Shown here: positions 26,518 through 35,665 of the stretch, in pieces | Layout of the letters: every line of letters starts with the position of its first letter | Position numbering within the stretch: the first letter of the stretch is position 1 | Origin: Rhizobium sp. ICMP 5592 | Lineage (GTDB): Bacteria > Pseudomonadota > Alphaproteobacteria > Rhizobiales > Rhizobiaceae | Direction: 5' to 3' | Length of the DNA: 64,000 bases | Assembly: GCF_009498525.1 (NCBI RefSeq) | Contig: NZ_QSNT01000003.1 | Location: 575,977 to 639,976, forward strand | Notes under the pieces: generated by a model | What the model saw: only the letters and a program-made list of their open reading frames with translations | What the model was told of the DNA's origin: nothing | Databases searched by the model: none | Made by a program: the position numbers and the translations under genes

Positions 26518-28434
26518 TTGACACACATGCCAGAGACGCCCCTGCTGGATCAGGTCCATTATCCCTCCGACCTGCGAAAGCTGGAGGACCGGGATTTGCC
26601 GCAACTCGCCCGCGAAGTCCGCGACGAGATGATCGATGCGGTATCGCGCACGGGCGGACATCTCGGCGCCGGCCTTGGCGTCGTCGAACTGACCATCGCC
26701 ATCCACAATGTCTTCGACACGCCGAACGACCGCCTGATCTTCGATGTCGGCCATCAATGTTATCCGCACAAGATCCTGACCGGCCGCCGCGACCGCATCC
26801 GCACGCTGCGCCAGGAAGGCGGACTGTCCGGCTTCACCCGCCGGGCCGAGAGCGAATACGATCCTTTTGGCGCGGCCCATTCGTCGACGTCGATTTCCGC
26901 CGGTCTCGGCATGGCGGTTGCCGCCGATCTCGACAAGACTGATCGCCGCGTCATTGCCGTCATCGGCGACGGCGCGATGTCGGCCGGCATGGCCTATGAA
27001 GCCCTCAACAATGCCGGCGCGCTCGACGCGCGGCTGATCGTCATCCTCAACGACAACGACATGTCGATCGCGCCGCCGACGGGCGCCATGAGCGCCTATC
27101 TGGCGCGCCTCGCCTCCGGCCGCACCTATATGGGCTTCCGCGATCTCGGCAAGAAGCTGACCGCCTATCTCGGCAAGAATGTCGACCGCGCGATCACCCG
27201 TGCTGTCGAGCACGCGCGGGGCTATGTCACCGGGGGCACGATGTTCGAGGAGATGGGTTTCTACCATATCGGCCCGATCGACGGCCATTCCTTCGACCAT
27301 TTGCTGCCCGTCCTGCGTAATGTCCGCGACAATGCGCAAGGTCCGGTGCTGATCCATGTCGTCACGCAAAAGGGCAAGGGCTATGCCCCGGCGGAGGCGG
27401 CGGCGGACAAGTATCACGGCGTCAACAAGTTCGATGTCATCACCGGCGCGCAGGCCAAGGTGAAGCCGAATGCGCCGAGCTACACCAGCGTCTTCGCCGA
27501 CGCCCTTGTGCAGGAAGCAACGTTCGACGACAAGATCGTGGGCATCACCGCCGCCATGCCGAGCGGCACCGGCCTCGACAAGCTGCAGGAACTCTTCCCC
27601 AAGCGCTGTTTCGACGTCGGCATCGCCGAGCAGCATGCCGTCACATTCGCCGCCGGCCTTGCCGCCGAAGGCTTCAAGCCCTTCGCCGCGCTCTATTCGA
27701 CCTTCCTGCAGCGCGCTTACGACCAGGTCGTGCATGATGTAGCGATCCAGGGTTTGCCGGTTCGCTTCCCGATCGACCGCGCCGGCTTCGTCGGCGCCGA
27801 TGGGCCGACCCATGCCGGCTCCTTCGATACGACTTTCCTCGCCACCCTGCCCGGCTTCGTCGTCATGGCGGCTGCTGATGAGGCTGAGCTGAAACATATG
27901 GTGCGTACGGCCGCGGCCTATGATCTCGGCCCGATCTCCTTCCGCTATCCACGCGGCGAGGGTGTCGGCATCGAGATGCCGGAACGCGGGCAGATTCTCG
28001 AGATCGGTAAGGGCCGTATCGTCAAGCAGGGCTCGAAAGTGGCGCTGCTGTCCTTCGGCACGCGCCTCGCCGACAGTCTGGCCGCCGCCGAGGACCTCGA
28101 CGCCGCCGGCCTGCCGACGACGGTTGCCGATGCCCGCTTCGCCAAGCCGCTCGACCACGATCTCATTCGTCAGCTCGCCAGCCACCACGAGGTGCTGATC
28201 ACCATCGAGGAAGGCTCGGTCGGCGGCTTCGGCAGCCAGGTCATGCAGTTCCTCGCCAGCGAGGGCCTGCTCGACAACGGCCTGAAGATCCGCACGCTGG
28301 TCATGCCCGATATCTGGGTGGAACAGGCCAAGCCTGAAGTCATGAACGCTATGGCCGGCCTCGACCGCGCCGGTATCGTCCAGACGGTATTCAAGGCGCT
28401 CGGCCGTAGCCGGATCGTTGGGGCGGCTGGGTAA
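26518..28434 (+). CDS. dxs: 1-deoxy-D-xylulose-5-phosphate synthase
   Basis: Dxs condenses pyruvate and glyceraldehyde 3-phosphate in a thiamine-diphosphate-dependent reaction, the first step of the MEP isoprenoid pathway. The 638-residue product has FDVGHQCYPHKILTGRR, HSSTSISAGLGMA, the thiamine motif GDGAMSAGMAYEALNNAG, and the second-half IAEQHAVTFAAGLA and DRAGFVGADGPTHAG. The start is TTG at 26518, nine bases from a GAGG site; the ATG nine bases later is too far from it. The antisense frame of 721 codons is a shadow. Confidence 0.96.
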   Translation: MTHMPETPLLDQVHYPSDLRKLEDRDLPQLAREVRDEMIDAVSRTGGHLGAGLGVVELTIAIHNVFDTPNDRLIFDVGHQCYPHKILTGRRDRIRTLRQEGGLSGFTRRAESEYDPFGAAHSSTSISAGLGMAVAADLDKTDRRVIAVIGDGAMSAGMAYEALNNAGALDARLIVILNDNDMSIAPPTGAMSAYLARLASGRTYMGFRDLGKKLTAYLGKNVDRAITRAVEHARGYVTGGTMFEEMGFYHIGPIDGHSFDHLLPVLRNVRDNAQGPVLIHVVTQKGKGYAPAEAAADKYHGVNKFDVITGAQAKVKPNAPSYTSVFADALVQEATFDDKIVGITAAMPSGTGLDKLQELFPKRCFDVGIAEQHAVTFAAGLAAEGFKPFAALYSTFLQRAYDQVVHDVAIQGLPVRFPIDRAGFVGADGPTHAGSFDTTFLATLPGFVVMAAADEAELKHMVRTAAAYDLGPISFRYPRGEGVGIEMPERGQILEIGKGRIVKQGSKVALLSFGTRLADSLAAAEDLDAAGLPTTVADARFAKPLDHDLIRQLASHHEVLITIEEGSVGGFGSQVMQFLASEGLLDNGLKIRTLVMPDIWVEQAKPEVMNAMAGLDRAGIVQTVFKALGRSRIVGAAG

Positions 28435-28439
28435 ATTTA

Positions 28440-28576
28440 CCTCCCCCTTGAGGGGGGAGGTCGCCGCAAAGCGGCGGGTGGGGGTGATCTCCGTGAAATG
28501 GAATGAGACTTCGGCGTATGCCGTGGTCACCCCGCCCCGGCACTCCGTGCTGACCCTCCCCATTAAGGGGAGGGTG
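28440..28576. repeat. RIME-like intergenic mosaic repeat, copy B
   Basis: A mosaic between the convergent dxs and chemoreceptor genes, starting five bases after dxs and bounded by CCTCCCCCTTGAGGGGGGAGG and CCCTCCCCATTAAGGGGAGGG hairpins. The internal parts GGTGGGGGTGATCTC and GTGGTCACCCCGCC match copy A at 18813-18930; the central region differs. Confidence 0.75.
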
Positions 28577-28581
28577 ATAGA

Positions 28582-30519
28582 TCAGAACTCTTCCCACTCA
28601 TCCTGAGCGGCCGCTGCTGCCGTTGCCTTGCCGCCGAAAGCCTTGGCGACGGTGCGACCGAGCGCACGCGCCGGCGAGGCAGCGGGCCTGGACTGCGTCG
28701 ACGCGGCTACCGGACGCTTGACTTCGGCCGGCCGGCCGCTCAAGCGGAACTGATGCAGCAGATCGTTCAGCGCCGCCGCCTCGCGGGCAAGCGAATGGCT
28801 GGCCGCCGTCTGCTCCTCGACCATGGCGGCGTTTTGCTGCGTACCCTGATCCATATTGTTGACGGCCGTGTTGATCTCCTGCAAGCCAATCGACTGTTCG
28901 CGGGTGGCCGTGACGATCGCGCCGACGTGGCGGTTGATTTCCTGCACTTCGGAAACGATCAGCTCCAGTGCCTTGCCGGTCTCGCCGACCAGGGAGACGC
29001 CGGTATTGACCTGATCGCTCGAGGTGGTGATCAGCGCCTTGATCTCCTTGGCGGCGTTGGCGGACCGCTGTGCCAGCTCGCGCACCTCCTGGGCGACGAC
29101 GGCGAAACCTTTGCCGGCATCACCGGCACGGGCGGCTTCGACGCCGGCATTCAGCGCCAGCAGGTTCGTCTGGAAGGCGATGTCGTCGATGACGCTGATG
29201 ATATTGCTGATCTCGCCCGAGGACTTCTCGATCTGCTGCATGGCGGAGACAGCCTTGCGCACCACGTCGCCGGACTTTTCAGCGCCAAGACGAGCGCGCT
29301 CGACCAGATGACCGACATCCTCGGCGCGCTTGGCCGAATCGCGAACCGTCGTCGTCACTTCTTCGAGGGCGGCAGCGGTCTCTTCGACAGCGGCAGCCTG
29401 CTGTTCGGTGCGGCGGGCAAGGTCGTCAGCGGCTGAGCGGATTTCGCCGGCGCCGGCATTGATCGCCGATGCGTTGCTGCCGACCGACTGCAGGGCCGCT
29501 TCCAGCTTCTCGACGGCGTTGTTGAAATCGGCGCGAACACTGTCGAACTGCGGCGCAAAGGCGCGATCGAGACGTGCGGCGATATCGCCGGCGGCAAGTC
29601 CGGCAAGCCCACTGGCCAAGGCGTCCAGGGCAAAGCGGATCTCACCGTCCTCGTGCGCCTTCTGTTCGTCGGTCATCTGACGCTGGCGTTCGGCATCGCC
29701 GCGCATGCGTTCCGTCTCGCCGGCAAGACGCAGCTTCTCGATCGCCGCTTCCTTGAAGACGAGGACGGCATCGGCCATGCGGCCGACCTCATCGCCGCGG
29801 CCGATGGCCGGGACATCGATGGCATGCTCGCCACCGGCAAGCCGGCCCATGGCGGCGGTCATGCCGACGATCGGACGGACGATGGTGCGCGACAGCAACC
29901 AGGCCAGCACGGCAGCGGCCAGCGAAGCAACGATGCTGCCGACGATCAGTGTCAGACGCAAGTCGGCATTGGCATTGTCCTGGGTGGCCGCGAGCTCGCT
30001 GGCCTTGGCGCGCGCAGCCTGCTTGATCTTGGCCGCCGCCTCACGGAAGCCGTCCAGCTGACCCTTGGTCTCGTTCTGGCCGATCTTGACGATCTGGTCG
30101 AGCGGCATCTCGGTTTCCTTGCGGGCCTTCGATTGTGGCTCGGCAAGCTGATGGAAATAGAGGTCGGCGGCCTTCTGCATGCTGCCGATGGACTGCAGCA
30201 GATCCGGCGCGTCGGCCGCAACCAGCTTGGCTGCATCGATGCTCTTCAGCATGCGGTCGCGATTTTCGAAGATGCCGCCATAGGTGCTGTCGCTGCGCAA
30301 CAATAGGAAGCCACGGAGATTGACGGCCTGCTCCAGCAGGGCCTGCAGGGAATCGTCGATCAGATTGACGAGCTGCTGCGACTTGTCCTGTTCGGCGGCA
30401 GCCCCGGCGGATACCTCTTCCTTGGCGTAAACGAATGCGCAGACACCGGCGAAAATAGCAATAAGAGCGGCAAAGGTGATGGCAAGCTTGCCATTCAAAG
30501 ACAGGTTCTTCGCAAACAT
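28582..30519 (-). CDS. Methyl-accepting chemotaxis protein with C-terminal tether pentapeptide
   Basis: A 645-residue transmembrane chemoreceptor. TM1 is about residues 12-34, followed by a helical periplasmic sensor domain (four-helix-bundle type) and TM2 near 195-215. A HAMP region (LSRTIVRPIVGMTAAMGRLAGG) follows. The signalling tip is well conserved (IDDIAFQTNLLALNAGVEAARAG, then VVAQEVRELAQRSANAAKEI). The extreme C-terminus is DEWEEF, like the xWxxF pentapeptide that docks CheR/CheB. ATG at 30519 opens TM1; upstream in-frame codons add a non-conserved 53 residues. The ligand is unknown. Confidence 0.93.
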   Translation of the reverse strand: MFAKNLSLNGKLAITFAALIAIFAGVCAFVYAKEEVSAGAAAEQDKSQQLVNLIDDSLQALLEQAVNLRGFLLLRSDSTYGGIFENRDRMLKSIDAAKLVAADAPDLLQSIGSMQKAADLYFHQLAEPQSKARKETEMPLDQIVKIGQNETKGQLDGFREAAAKIKQAARAKASELAATQDNANADLRLTLIVGSIVASLAAAVLAWLLSRTIVRPIVGMTAAMGRLAGGEHAIDVPAIGRGDEVGRMADAVLVFKEAAIEKLRLAGETERMRGDAERQRQMTDEQKAHEDGEIRFALDALASGLAGLAAGDIAARLDRAFAPQFDSVRADFNNAVEKLEAALQSVGSNASAINAGAGEIRSAADDLARRTEQQAAAVEETAAALEEVTTTVRDSAKRAEDVGHLVERARLGAEKSGDVVRKAVSAMQQIEKSSGEISNIISVIDDIAFQTNLLALNAGVEAARAGDAGKGFAVVAQEVRELAQRSANAAKEIKALITTSSDQVNTGVSLVGETGKALELIVSEVQEINRHVGAIVTATREQSIGLQEINTAVNNMDQGTQQNAAMVEEQTAASHSLAREAAALNDLLHQFRLSGRPAEVKRPVAASTQSRPAASPARALGRTVAKAFGGKATAAAAAQDEWEEF

Positions 30520-30858
30520 GGGCGAGCGCCTCCTTGAGCGCTGGTCCTGGCGAGCATCGACGAACCCACGGAGAATTACGCGGCCGGATGCTCGAAAATT
30601 CGGGGAAGAGGCATGATTGGGCGCAAAGGGCGCAAAGCCGTCATGGCAGGCGATCATTCCCGAACCGGACGATCGCAATCACACGCATAGTTAGACGCTG
30701 TGGCTTTAAATTCATTTAATTTTGCAAGACGCAAGCGATGAAACGGAAACCCTATTCCACCGCGCTATATCGAGGATCAGTATAGCCTCTACGCCTACAT
30801 TTGCAGCCATCAGCATAAAACGCTTGCAACCTCGCCCATTGCCCTGCATGGACTGCCC
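30520..30858. other. Divergent intergenic region between the chemoreceptor gene and tlyA
   Basis: These 339 bases contain the promoters for both genes. An A+T-rich stretch (about 30705-30730) is the likeliest promoter core on one strand. No RNA gene, repeat or protein with a family match was recognised. Confidence 0.5.
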
Positions 30859-31599
30859 ATGTCCGAACCACAACGCCTAGACCAACTTCTCGTCTCTCTC
30901 TCGCTTTTCGCCAGCCGATCGCGGGCGCGCGACGCCATTCAACGCGGCACGGTGAAGGTCGGCGGCACGGTCGTGACCAAGCCGGGCTCGCTGTTTACCG
31001 AAGATGTCGAAATCGCCATCGACGATCCGGCACAGGATTACGTTTCGCGGGCGGCCCTGAAACTGGTGGCAGCGCTCGATCATTTCGCGCTCGACCCCAG
31101 GGGACATCACTGTCTTGACGTCGGCGCATCGACGGGCGGCTTTACTGAAGTGCTGCTGCTGCGGGGTGCCGAGCATGTCACGTCGATCGATGTTGGCCAT
31201 GGACAGATGCATCCGCGTATATCGGCCGATCCGCGCGTGACCAGTATGGAAGGGCTGAACGCCCGCAACCTGACGGCGGAGGATGTCGGCAAGCCCTTCA
31301 CCTTCCTTGTCTCGGATGTCTCCTTCATCTCGCTGAAACTGGCGGTGGCACCGGCGCTTGAACTCGCCGAGCCGGGTACGCGCGCGGCGCTATTGGTGAA
31401 ACCGCAGTTCGAGGCGGGGCGCGATGCTGTCGGCAAGGCTGGTCTCCTGAAGGATCCCTCCTCTGCTCCGGCCGTTGCGGCGGAGCTGGAGCGCTGGCTT
31501 GTCGAAGATATGGGCTGGCGCAGCCTCGGCCTTATCCCCTCGCCGATCGCGGGCGGCGACGGCAATAACGAATTTCTTCTTGCAGGGATCAAGCCATGA
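30859..31599 (+). CDS. tlyA: TlyA-family rRNA methyltransferase
   Basis: The 246-residue product has an N-terminal S4 RNA-binding domain (RLDQLLVSLSLFASRSRARDAIQ) and a C-terminal FtsJ-like methyltransferase with the SAM-binding motif DVGASTGGFTEVLLLRG. TlyA enzymes make 2'-O-methylcytidines in 16S and/or 23S rRNA; some were first named haemolysins. The last four bases overlap the next gene (ATGA), so the two RNA-modification genes are coupled. Confidence 0.92.
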   Translation: MSEPQRLDQLLVSLSLFASRSRARDAIQRGTVKVGGTVVTKPGSLFTEDVEIAIDDPAQDYVSRAALKLVAALDHFALDPRGHHCLDVGASTGGFTEVLLLRGAEHVTSIDVGHGQMHPRISADPRVTSMEGLNARNLTAEDVGKPFTFLVSDVSFISLKLAVAPALELAEPGTRAALLVKPQFEAGRDAVGKAGLLKDPSSAPAVAAELERWLVEDMGWRSLGLIPSPIAGGDGNNEFLLAGIKP

Positions 31600-32846
31600 G
31601 CACCGAAACCGTCACCATCCAGAAGCTCGGCGCCCAGGGCGACGGCATTGCGCAAGGCGCGGACGGACCGATCTATGTGCCCTTCACGCTGCCCGATGAG
31701 ACCGTCGCCATTGCCCGGGTGAAGAGCCAGGGCACGCTGATGTCGATCGCTTCAGCCTCGCCCGACCGCCAGGAGCCGCACTGTCGGCATTTCGGCCCGG
31801 ATGGGGTCAATGGCACCTGCGGCGGCTGCACGCTACAACACTATGCTGATGCGCCTTACCGCGCCTTCAAACGCCAGCTGGTGATCGACGCGCTGCGCTC
31901 CAAGGGGCTGACGCCCGAGGTCGATGAGCTCGTCGCGGCCCATCCCGGCGAGCGCCGCCGCGTCGTCTTTGCGGCGCGCAAGACCGAGAAGGACATGCTG
32001 ATCGGCTTCAATCAAGCCGAAAGCCATCACATCGTCGCCATCGAGGAATGTCCTATCGCGTCGCCCGGCATCATGTCGCGGCTACCGGCGATCCGGGCGG
32101 TCGGGGCGGCACTTGCGGTCAATGCCGAAGCCTTCCGCATCTCCGTGCTCGAAACGCTCACCGGCCTCGACCTTGCCGTCGACGGCATCAAGGGTCTCTA
32201 CGACAAGCAGCGGCGCAGCGCCATCGAGACCGTGCTTGCCCTTCGCGGCGTCGGCCGCGTCTCGTTGAACGGAGAAATCCTGGTCGAGCCGATGAAGCCG
32301 ATCGTCGATTTCAGCGGCGTCAAGGTCTCGCCGCCATCTGGCGCCTTCACCCAGGCAACAAAGCCCGCCGAAGAGGCCATGGTCGAGCTGGTCGCCACCC
32401 ATGTCGGCAAGGCGAAGCGCATTGCCGATCTCTTCGCCGGCAGCGGCACCTTCTCGCTGCGCCTGGCGCGCATTGGCCGGGTCCACGCCGTCGAAAGCGA
32501 AGACAAACCCTTGGCCGCCCTCGACCACGCCGCCCGCAACACCCAAGGGCTGAAGCCGGTCTCGATCGAACGTCGCGACCTCTTCCGCCGGCCGCTGATG
32601 GCGCAGGAACTGAAGAACTACGACGCCGTCGTCTTCGACCCGCCGCGCGCCGGCGCGGAATTCCAGACCAAGGAACTGGCTCGCTCGGTCGTCAAGAAGA
32701 TCGTCGCCGTCTCCTGTAACCCGCTGACGCTGGCGCGCGACCTCGCTCTGCTGACGGAGGCCGGCTATCGGATCACGAGGGTGACCCCGATCGACCAGTT
32801 CCTCTGGACCTCGCATGTCGAGGTGGTGGTGGCGCTGGAGAAGTGA
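31596..32846 (+). CDS. RumA-type 23S rRNA m5U methyltransferase
   Basis: The 416-residue product is a class I SAM-dependent RNA (uracil-C5) methyltransferase. It opens with a TRAM-like beta domain. A 4Fe-4S cysteine set follows (CRHFGPDGVNGTCGGCTLQH, plus ECPI). The SAM motif is LFAGSGTFSLRLARIG, the motif DPPRAGAEFQTKEL is present, and the catalytic cysteine lies in VSCNPLTLARDL. RlmD-like modification of 23S rRNA is the most likely role. It overlaps tlyA by four bases and converges on the enoyl-CoA hydratase gene with a nine-base gap. Confidence 0.9.
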   Translation: MSTETVTIQKLGAQGDGIAQGADGPIYVPFTLPDETVAIARVKSQGTLMSIASASPDRQEPHCRHFGPDGVNGTCGGCTLQHYADAPYRAFKRQLVIDALRSKGLTPEVDELVAAHPGERRRVVFAARKTEKDMLIGFNQAESHHIVAIEECPIASPGIMSRLPAIRAVGAALAVNAEAFRISVLETLTGLDLAVDGIKGLYDKQRRSAIETVLALRGVGRVSLNGEILVEPMKPIVDFSGVKVSPPSGAFTQATKPAEEAMVELVATHVGKAKRIADLFAGSGTFSLRLARIGRVHAVESEDKPLAALDHAARNTQGLKPVSIERRDLFRRPLMAQELKNYDAVVFDPPRAGAEFQTKELARSVVKKIVAVSCNPLTLARDLALLTEAGYRITRVTPIDQFLWTSHVEVVVALEK

Positions 32847-32855
32847 GGCTTCGCC

Positions 32856-33608
32856 TCACCGCTTCATAAACGCCTCAAACGCCGCCCTTGCTTCCGCGCT
32901 CTTCAGCTGTGCTGCAAAGAGCGTTGCTTCCTCGTCGATGCGGGCGAGGACGTCCGCCGTCGAACCCCGGATCAGATCGCGGGCGATCCGCAGTGCTTCG
33001 GGTGGTTTGGCTGCGAGCTTGGCTGCGAGCGACAGGGTTTCGGCTTCCAGCGCCTGCGGTGTCGTCACCTTCCAGATCAGGCCGGCATCCTTTGCATCGG
33101 CGGCGGAAAGACCTTCGCCGAGCGCGAGCAGGGCAAAGGCGCGCTGGTGACCCATCAGGCGCGGGGCGAGCAGGCTGGACGCGGCTTCGGGGACGAGGGC
33201 GAGGTCCACGAAGGGCGTCTTGAACAGGCTGCGGTCGGAGGCAATCGTCAGATCGCAATGCATATGGATGGTCGTGCCGATGCCGATCGCCAGGCCGTCG
33301 ACGCCGGAGACGATGGGCTTTTTCGCAGTAGCGAGCACACCTAAGAAATCCAGCACTTCGCGGCCCATGCTGCCGCCCATGGCAAAGGCCAGGAAATCGC
33401 CCATGTCGTTGCCGGCGGAGAAACAGCCTTCGGTGCCGAGAAAGGCGGTGACGCGGATATCCGGATCCTCATTCGCCGCCCGCAACGCGTCCGTCATCGT
33501 CTGATACATGACGCGGGTAATGGCGTTTTTCTTTTCCGGCCGGTTGAAGCGGATGACCTGCACATGCGGTGCGGTCTCGGGGCGCTGGATCAGGATATGG
33601 TCGGTCAA
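32856..33608 (-). CDS. Enoyl-CoA hydratase/isomerase family protein
   Basis: The 250-residue crotonase-fold protein contains the CoA oxyanion-hole segment GTEGCFSAGNDMGDFL and a second motif IVSGVDGLAIGIGTTIHMHCD, with a trimerisation C-terminus. The usual catalytic Glu pair is not evident, so it may be an isomerase or another crotonase activity. The start is read as TTG at 33608 because GAGGA lies seven bases before it and it begins ten bases after the upstream acyl-CoA dehydrogenase stop. An in-frame TTG at 33626 would overlap that gene. Confidence 0.88.
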   Translation of the reverse strand: MTDHILIQRPETAPHVQVIRFNRPEKKNAITRVMYQTMTDALRAANEDPDIRVTAFLGTEGCFSAGNDMGDFLAFAMGGSMGREVLDFLGVLATAKKPIVSGVDGLAIGIGTTIHMHCDLTIASDRSLFKTPFVDLALVPEAASSLLAPRLMGHQRAFALLALGEGLSAADAKDAGLIWKVTTPQALEAETLSLAAKLAAKPPEALRIARDLIRGSTADVLARIDEEATLFAAQLKSAEARAAFEAFMKR

Positions 33609-33618
33609 ATGTTTGTCC

Positions 33619-35397
33619 TCAGGCAAGAGCGATGCGTGCGGCTTCCAGGCTGGACGCGCCGGTCACGACGCGATCAGTGAGTGCTGCGGTTTCGGCCAGC
33701 ATGTTTTCGGCGGCGAAGCGGCAGAGCGCGATCCGCTTTTCACCGTCGCCATCCGCAACGTCCACCAGGCCGCCCTTGGCGAGGTAGCAGCCGGTCAGCA
33801 CAAGACCGAAGAGCCGCTGATAGGGCGTAGCCCCCGCCAAAGCCTCGGCCACGTGCCCGCTGGCCTGCTGGGCCAACAGCCATTCGCTTGCCGTTTCGAG
33901 ATCGGTAATGGCGGCATTCAGCCGGTCGGCCGTCTCACCGAAACCGTCGAGATTGGATTTGGCGACGGCATCGGCGGTCTCACGCAATTCGGCGATGAAG
34001 CCACGCACTTGGTCGCCATTGGCGATAGTCAGCTTGCGCGTGACGAGGTCGATCGCCTGGATGCCGTTGGTGCCTTCGTAGATCGGCGCGATGCGGGCGT
34101 CGCGCAGTAGGCGGGCGGCACCCGTCTCCTCGATGAAGCCCATGCCGCCATGCACCTGGATGCCGAGCGAGGCGACGTCGACGCCGGCATCGGTGGAGAA
34201 GGATTTGGCGATCGGCGTCAGCAGCGCGGCACGCTCCTGCCAATAGCGTGCCTTGCCGGCATCGCGGTGCGACATGTCGATCGCCTCGGCGCAGGCATAG
34301 CAGATGGCGCGCGAGCCCTGCGTCAGCGCCTTCATCGTCAAGAGCATGCGGGCGATGTCGGGATGTTCGATGATTGGGCTCATGCCGAAAGCCGTCGTGC
34401 CCGGCGCCCTGCCCTGCGTACGCTCTTTCGCATAAGCAATGGCCTTCTGTGTCGCGGCCTCGGCGATCGCCACGCCCTGGATGCCGACGGCAAGACGGGC
34501 ATTGTTCATCATCGTGAACATGCAGGCGAGACCCTTGTTCTCCTCGCCGACGAGCCAGGCAACCGCGCCTCTCTCATCTCCGTATTTGCCGTCGCCATAG
34601 ATCATCGTGCAGGTCGGCGAGCCATGGATGCCGAGCTTGTGTTCCAGCGAATGGGCGAAATAGTCGTTGCGAGCGCCGAGCGAGCCATCATCGTTGACGA
34701 GGAATTTCGGCACGAGGAACAGCGAAATGCCGCGCGTGCCGGCCGGCGCATCCGGAAGGCGGGCGAGGACAAAATGGATGATGTTTTCCGCTGCCTCATG
34801 GTCGCCCCAGGTGATGAAGATCTTCTGGCCAAAGAGACGATAGGTGCCGTCGTTTTGGCGATCGGCTCGGGTGCGCAGCGCACCGACATCCGAGCCGGCA
34901 TGCGGCTCGGTCAGGTTCATGGTGCCAGACCATTCGCCGGTCACCAGCTTTGCGAGGTATTTGCTCTTGAGGTCTTCGCTGCCATGGGCAACCAGCGCTT
35001 CGACGGCGCCCATCGTCAGCGTCGGCGCGAGACCGAAAGCCATCGAGGCGGAATTCCACATTTCCAGCGTTGCGACGTTCAGCATATGCGGCAGGCCCTG
35101 CCCGCCGAATTCTTCCGGCGCGGTCAGCCCGTTCCAGCCGCCAGCGATCCAGTCGCGATAGAGTTTTTCCCAGCCATCCGGCAACACCACCTTGCCATCG
35201 ACAAGCCTGGCGCCCTGCCGGTCGCCGATCTCTGCCAGCGGTTCCATCTCGTCGCCGGCGAAACGGCCGGCCTCGGTCAGGATGGCATCGACGACATCGC
35301 CGCTGAGATCGCCGAGGCGCCCCTCTTCCATCGCCTGCCCCATGCCGGTGACATGCTTCAGCGTGAATGCGATTTCTTCGACAGGCGCTTTGTACAT
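33619..35397 (-). CDS. Acyl-CoA dehydrogenase
   Basis: A 592-residue FAD-dependent dehydrogenase of the long acyl-CoA dehydrogenase type with the extra C-terminal domain. Seen are the N-terminal domain, the FAD-binding segment TEPHAGSDVGALRTRA, the substrate region GIHGSPTCTMIYGD, the QVHGGMGFIEETG helix and the IYEGTNGIQAIDLVTRKL signature. It introduces the 2,3-double bond in beta-oxidation, which fits the downstream crotonase gene. ATG at 35397 has an AGGAAAA-type site. Confidence 0.93.
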   Translation of the reverse strand: MYKAPVEEIAFTLKHVTGMGQAMEEGRLGDLSGDVVDAILTEAGRFAGDEMEPLAEIGDRQGARLVDGKVVLPDGWEKLYRDWIAGGWNGLTAPEEFGGQGLPHMLNVATLEMWNSASMAFGLAPTLTMGAVEALVAHGSEDLKSKYLAKLVTGEWSGTMNLTEPHAGSDVGALRTRADRQNDGTYRLFGQKIFITWGDHEAAENIIHFVLARLPDAPAGTRGISLFLVPKFLVNDDGSLGARNDYFAHSLEHKLGIHGSPTCTMIYGDGKYGDERGAVAWLVGEENKGLACMFTMMNNARLAVGIQGVAIAEAATQKAIAYAKERTQGRAPGTTAFGMSPIIEHPDIARMLLTMKALTQGSRAICYACAEAIDMSHRDAGKARYWQERAALLTPIAKSFSTDAGVDVASLGIQVHGGMGFIEETGAARLLRDARIAPIYEGTNGIQAIDLVTRKLTIANGDQVRGFIAELRETADAVAKSNLDGFGETADRLNAAITDLETASEWLLAQQASGHVAEALAGATPYQRLFGLVLTGCYLAKGGLVDVADGDGEKRIALCRFAAENMLAETAALTDRVVTGASSLEAARIALA

Positions 35398-35665
35398 GGT
35401 GTTTTCCTCCGCAGTGATGATGCCGACAGTCTACCTCACCCAGACCAGCGGCCGCTTCAAATCTATAGCTAATTGATTTTTACGTAAGCGTCAATTTTAG
35501 GAAACGAATGCTACATCAAAATTGCGGCCGACTGGAACTGGTGTCTCCAGCCCCGGCCGACAGGAAGAATTTCGAACTACCGACCGTCCTGGCGATAAAA
35601 GCCGCGATATTTCGCCATTCCACGCGATTGTCCCTCTCTTGTCGGCACTTGCATAAACAATCGTC

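Noticed and set aside
26398..28563. A 721-codon open frame opposite dxs
   Set aside because: Dxs motifs on the plus strand are complete; the antisense frame has Arg/Asp/Glu-rich composition typical of shadows and no start with a ribosome binding site.
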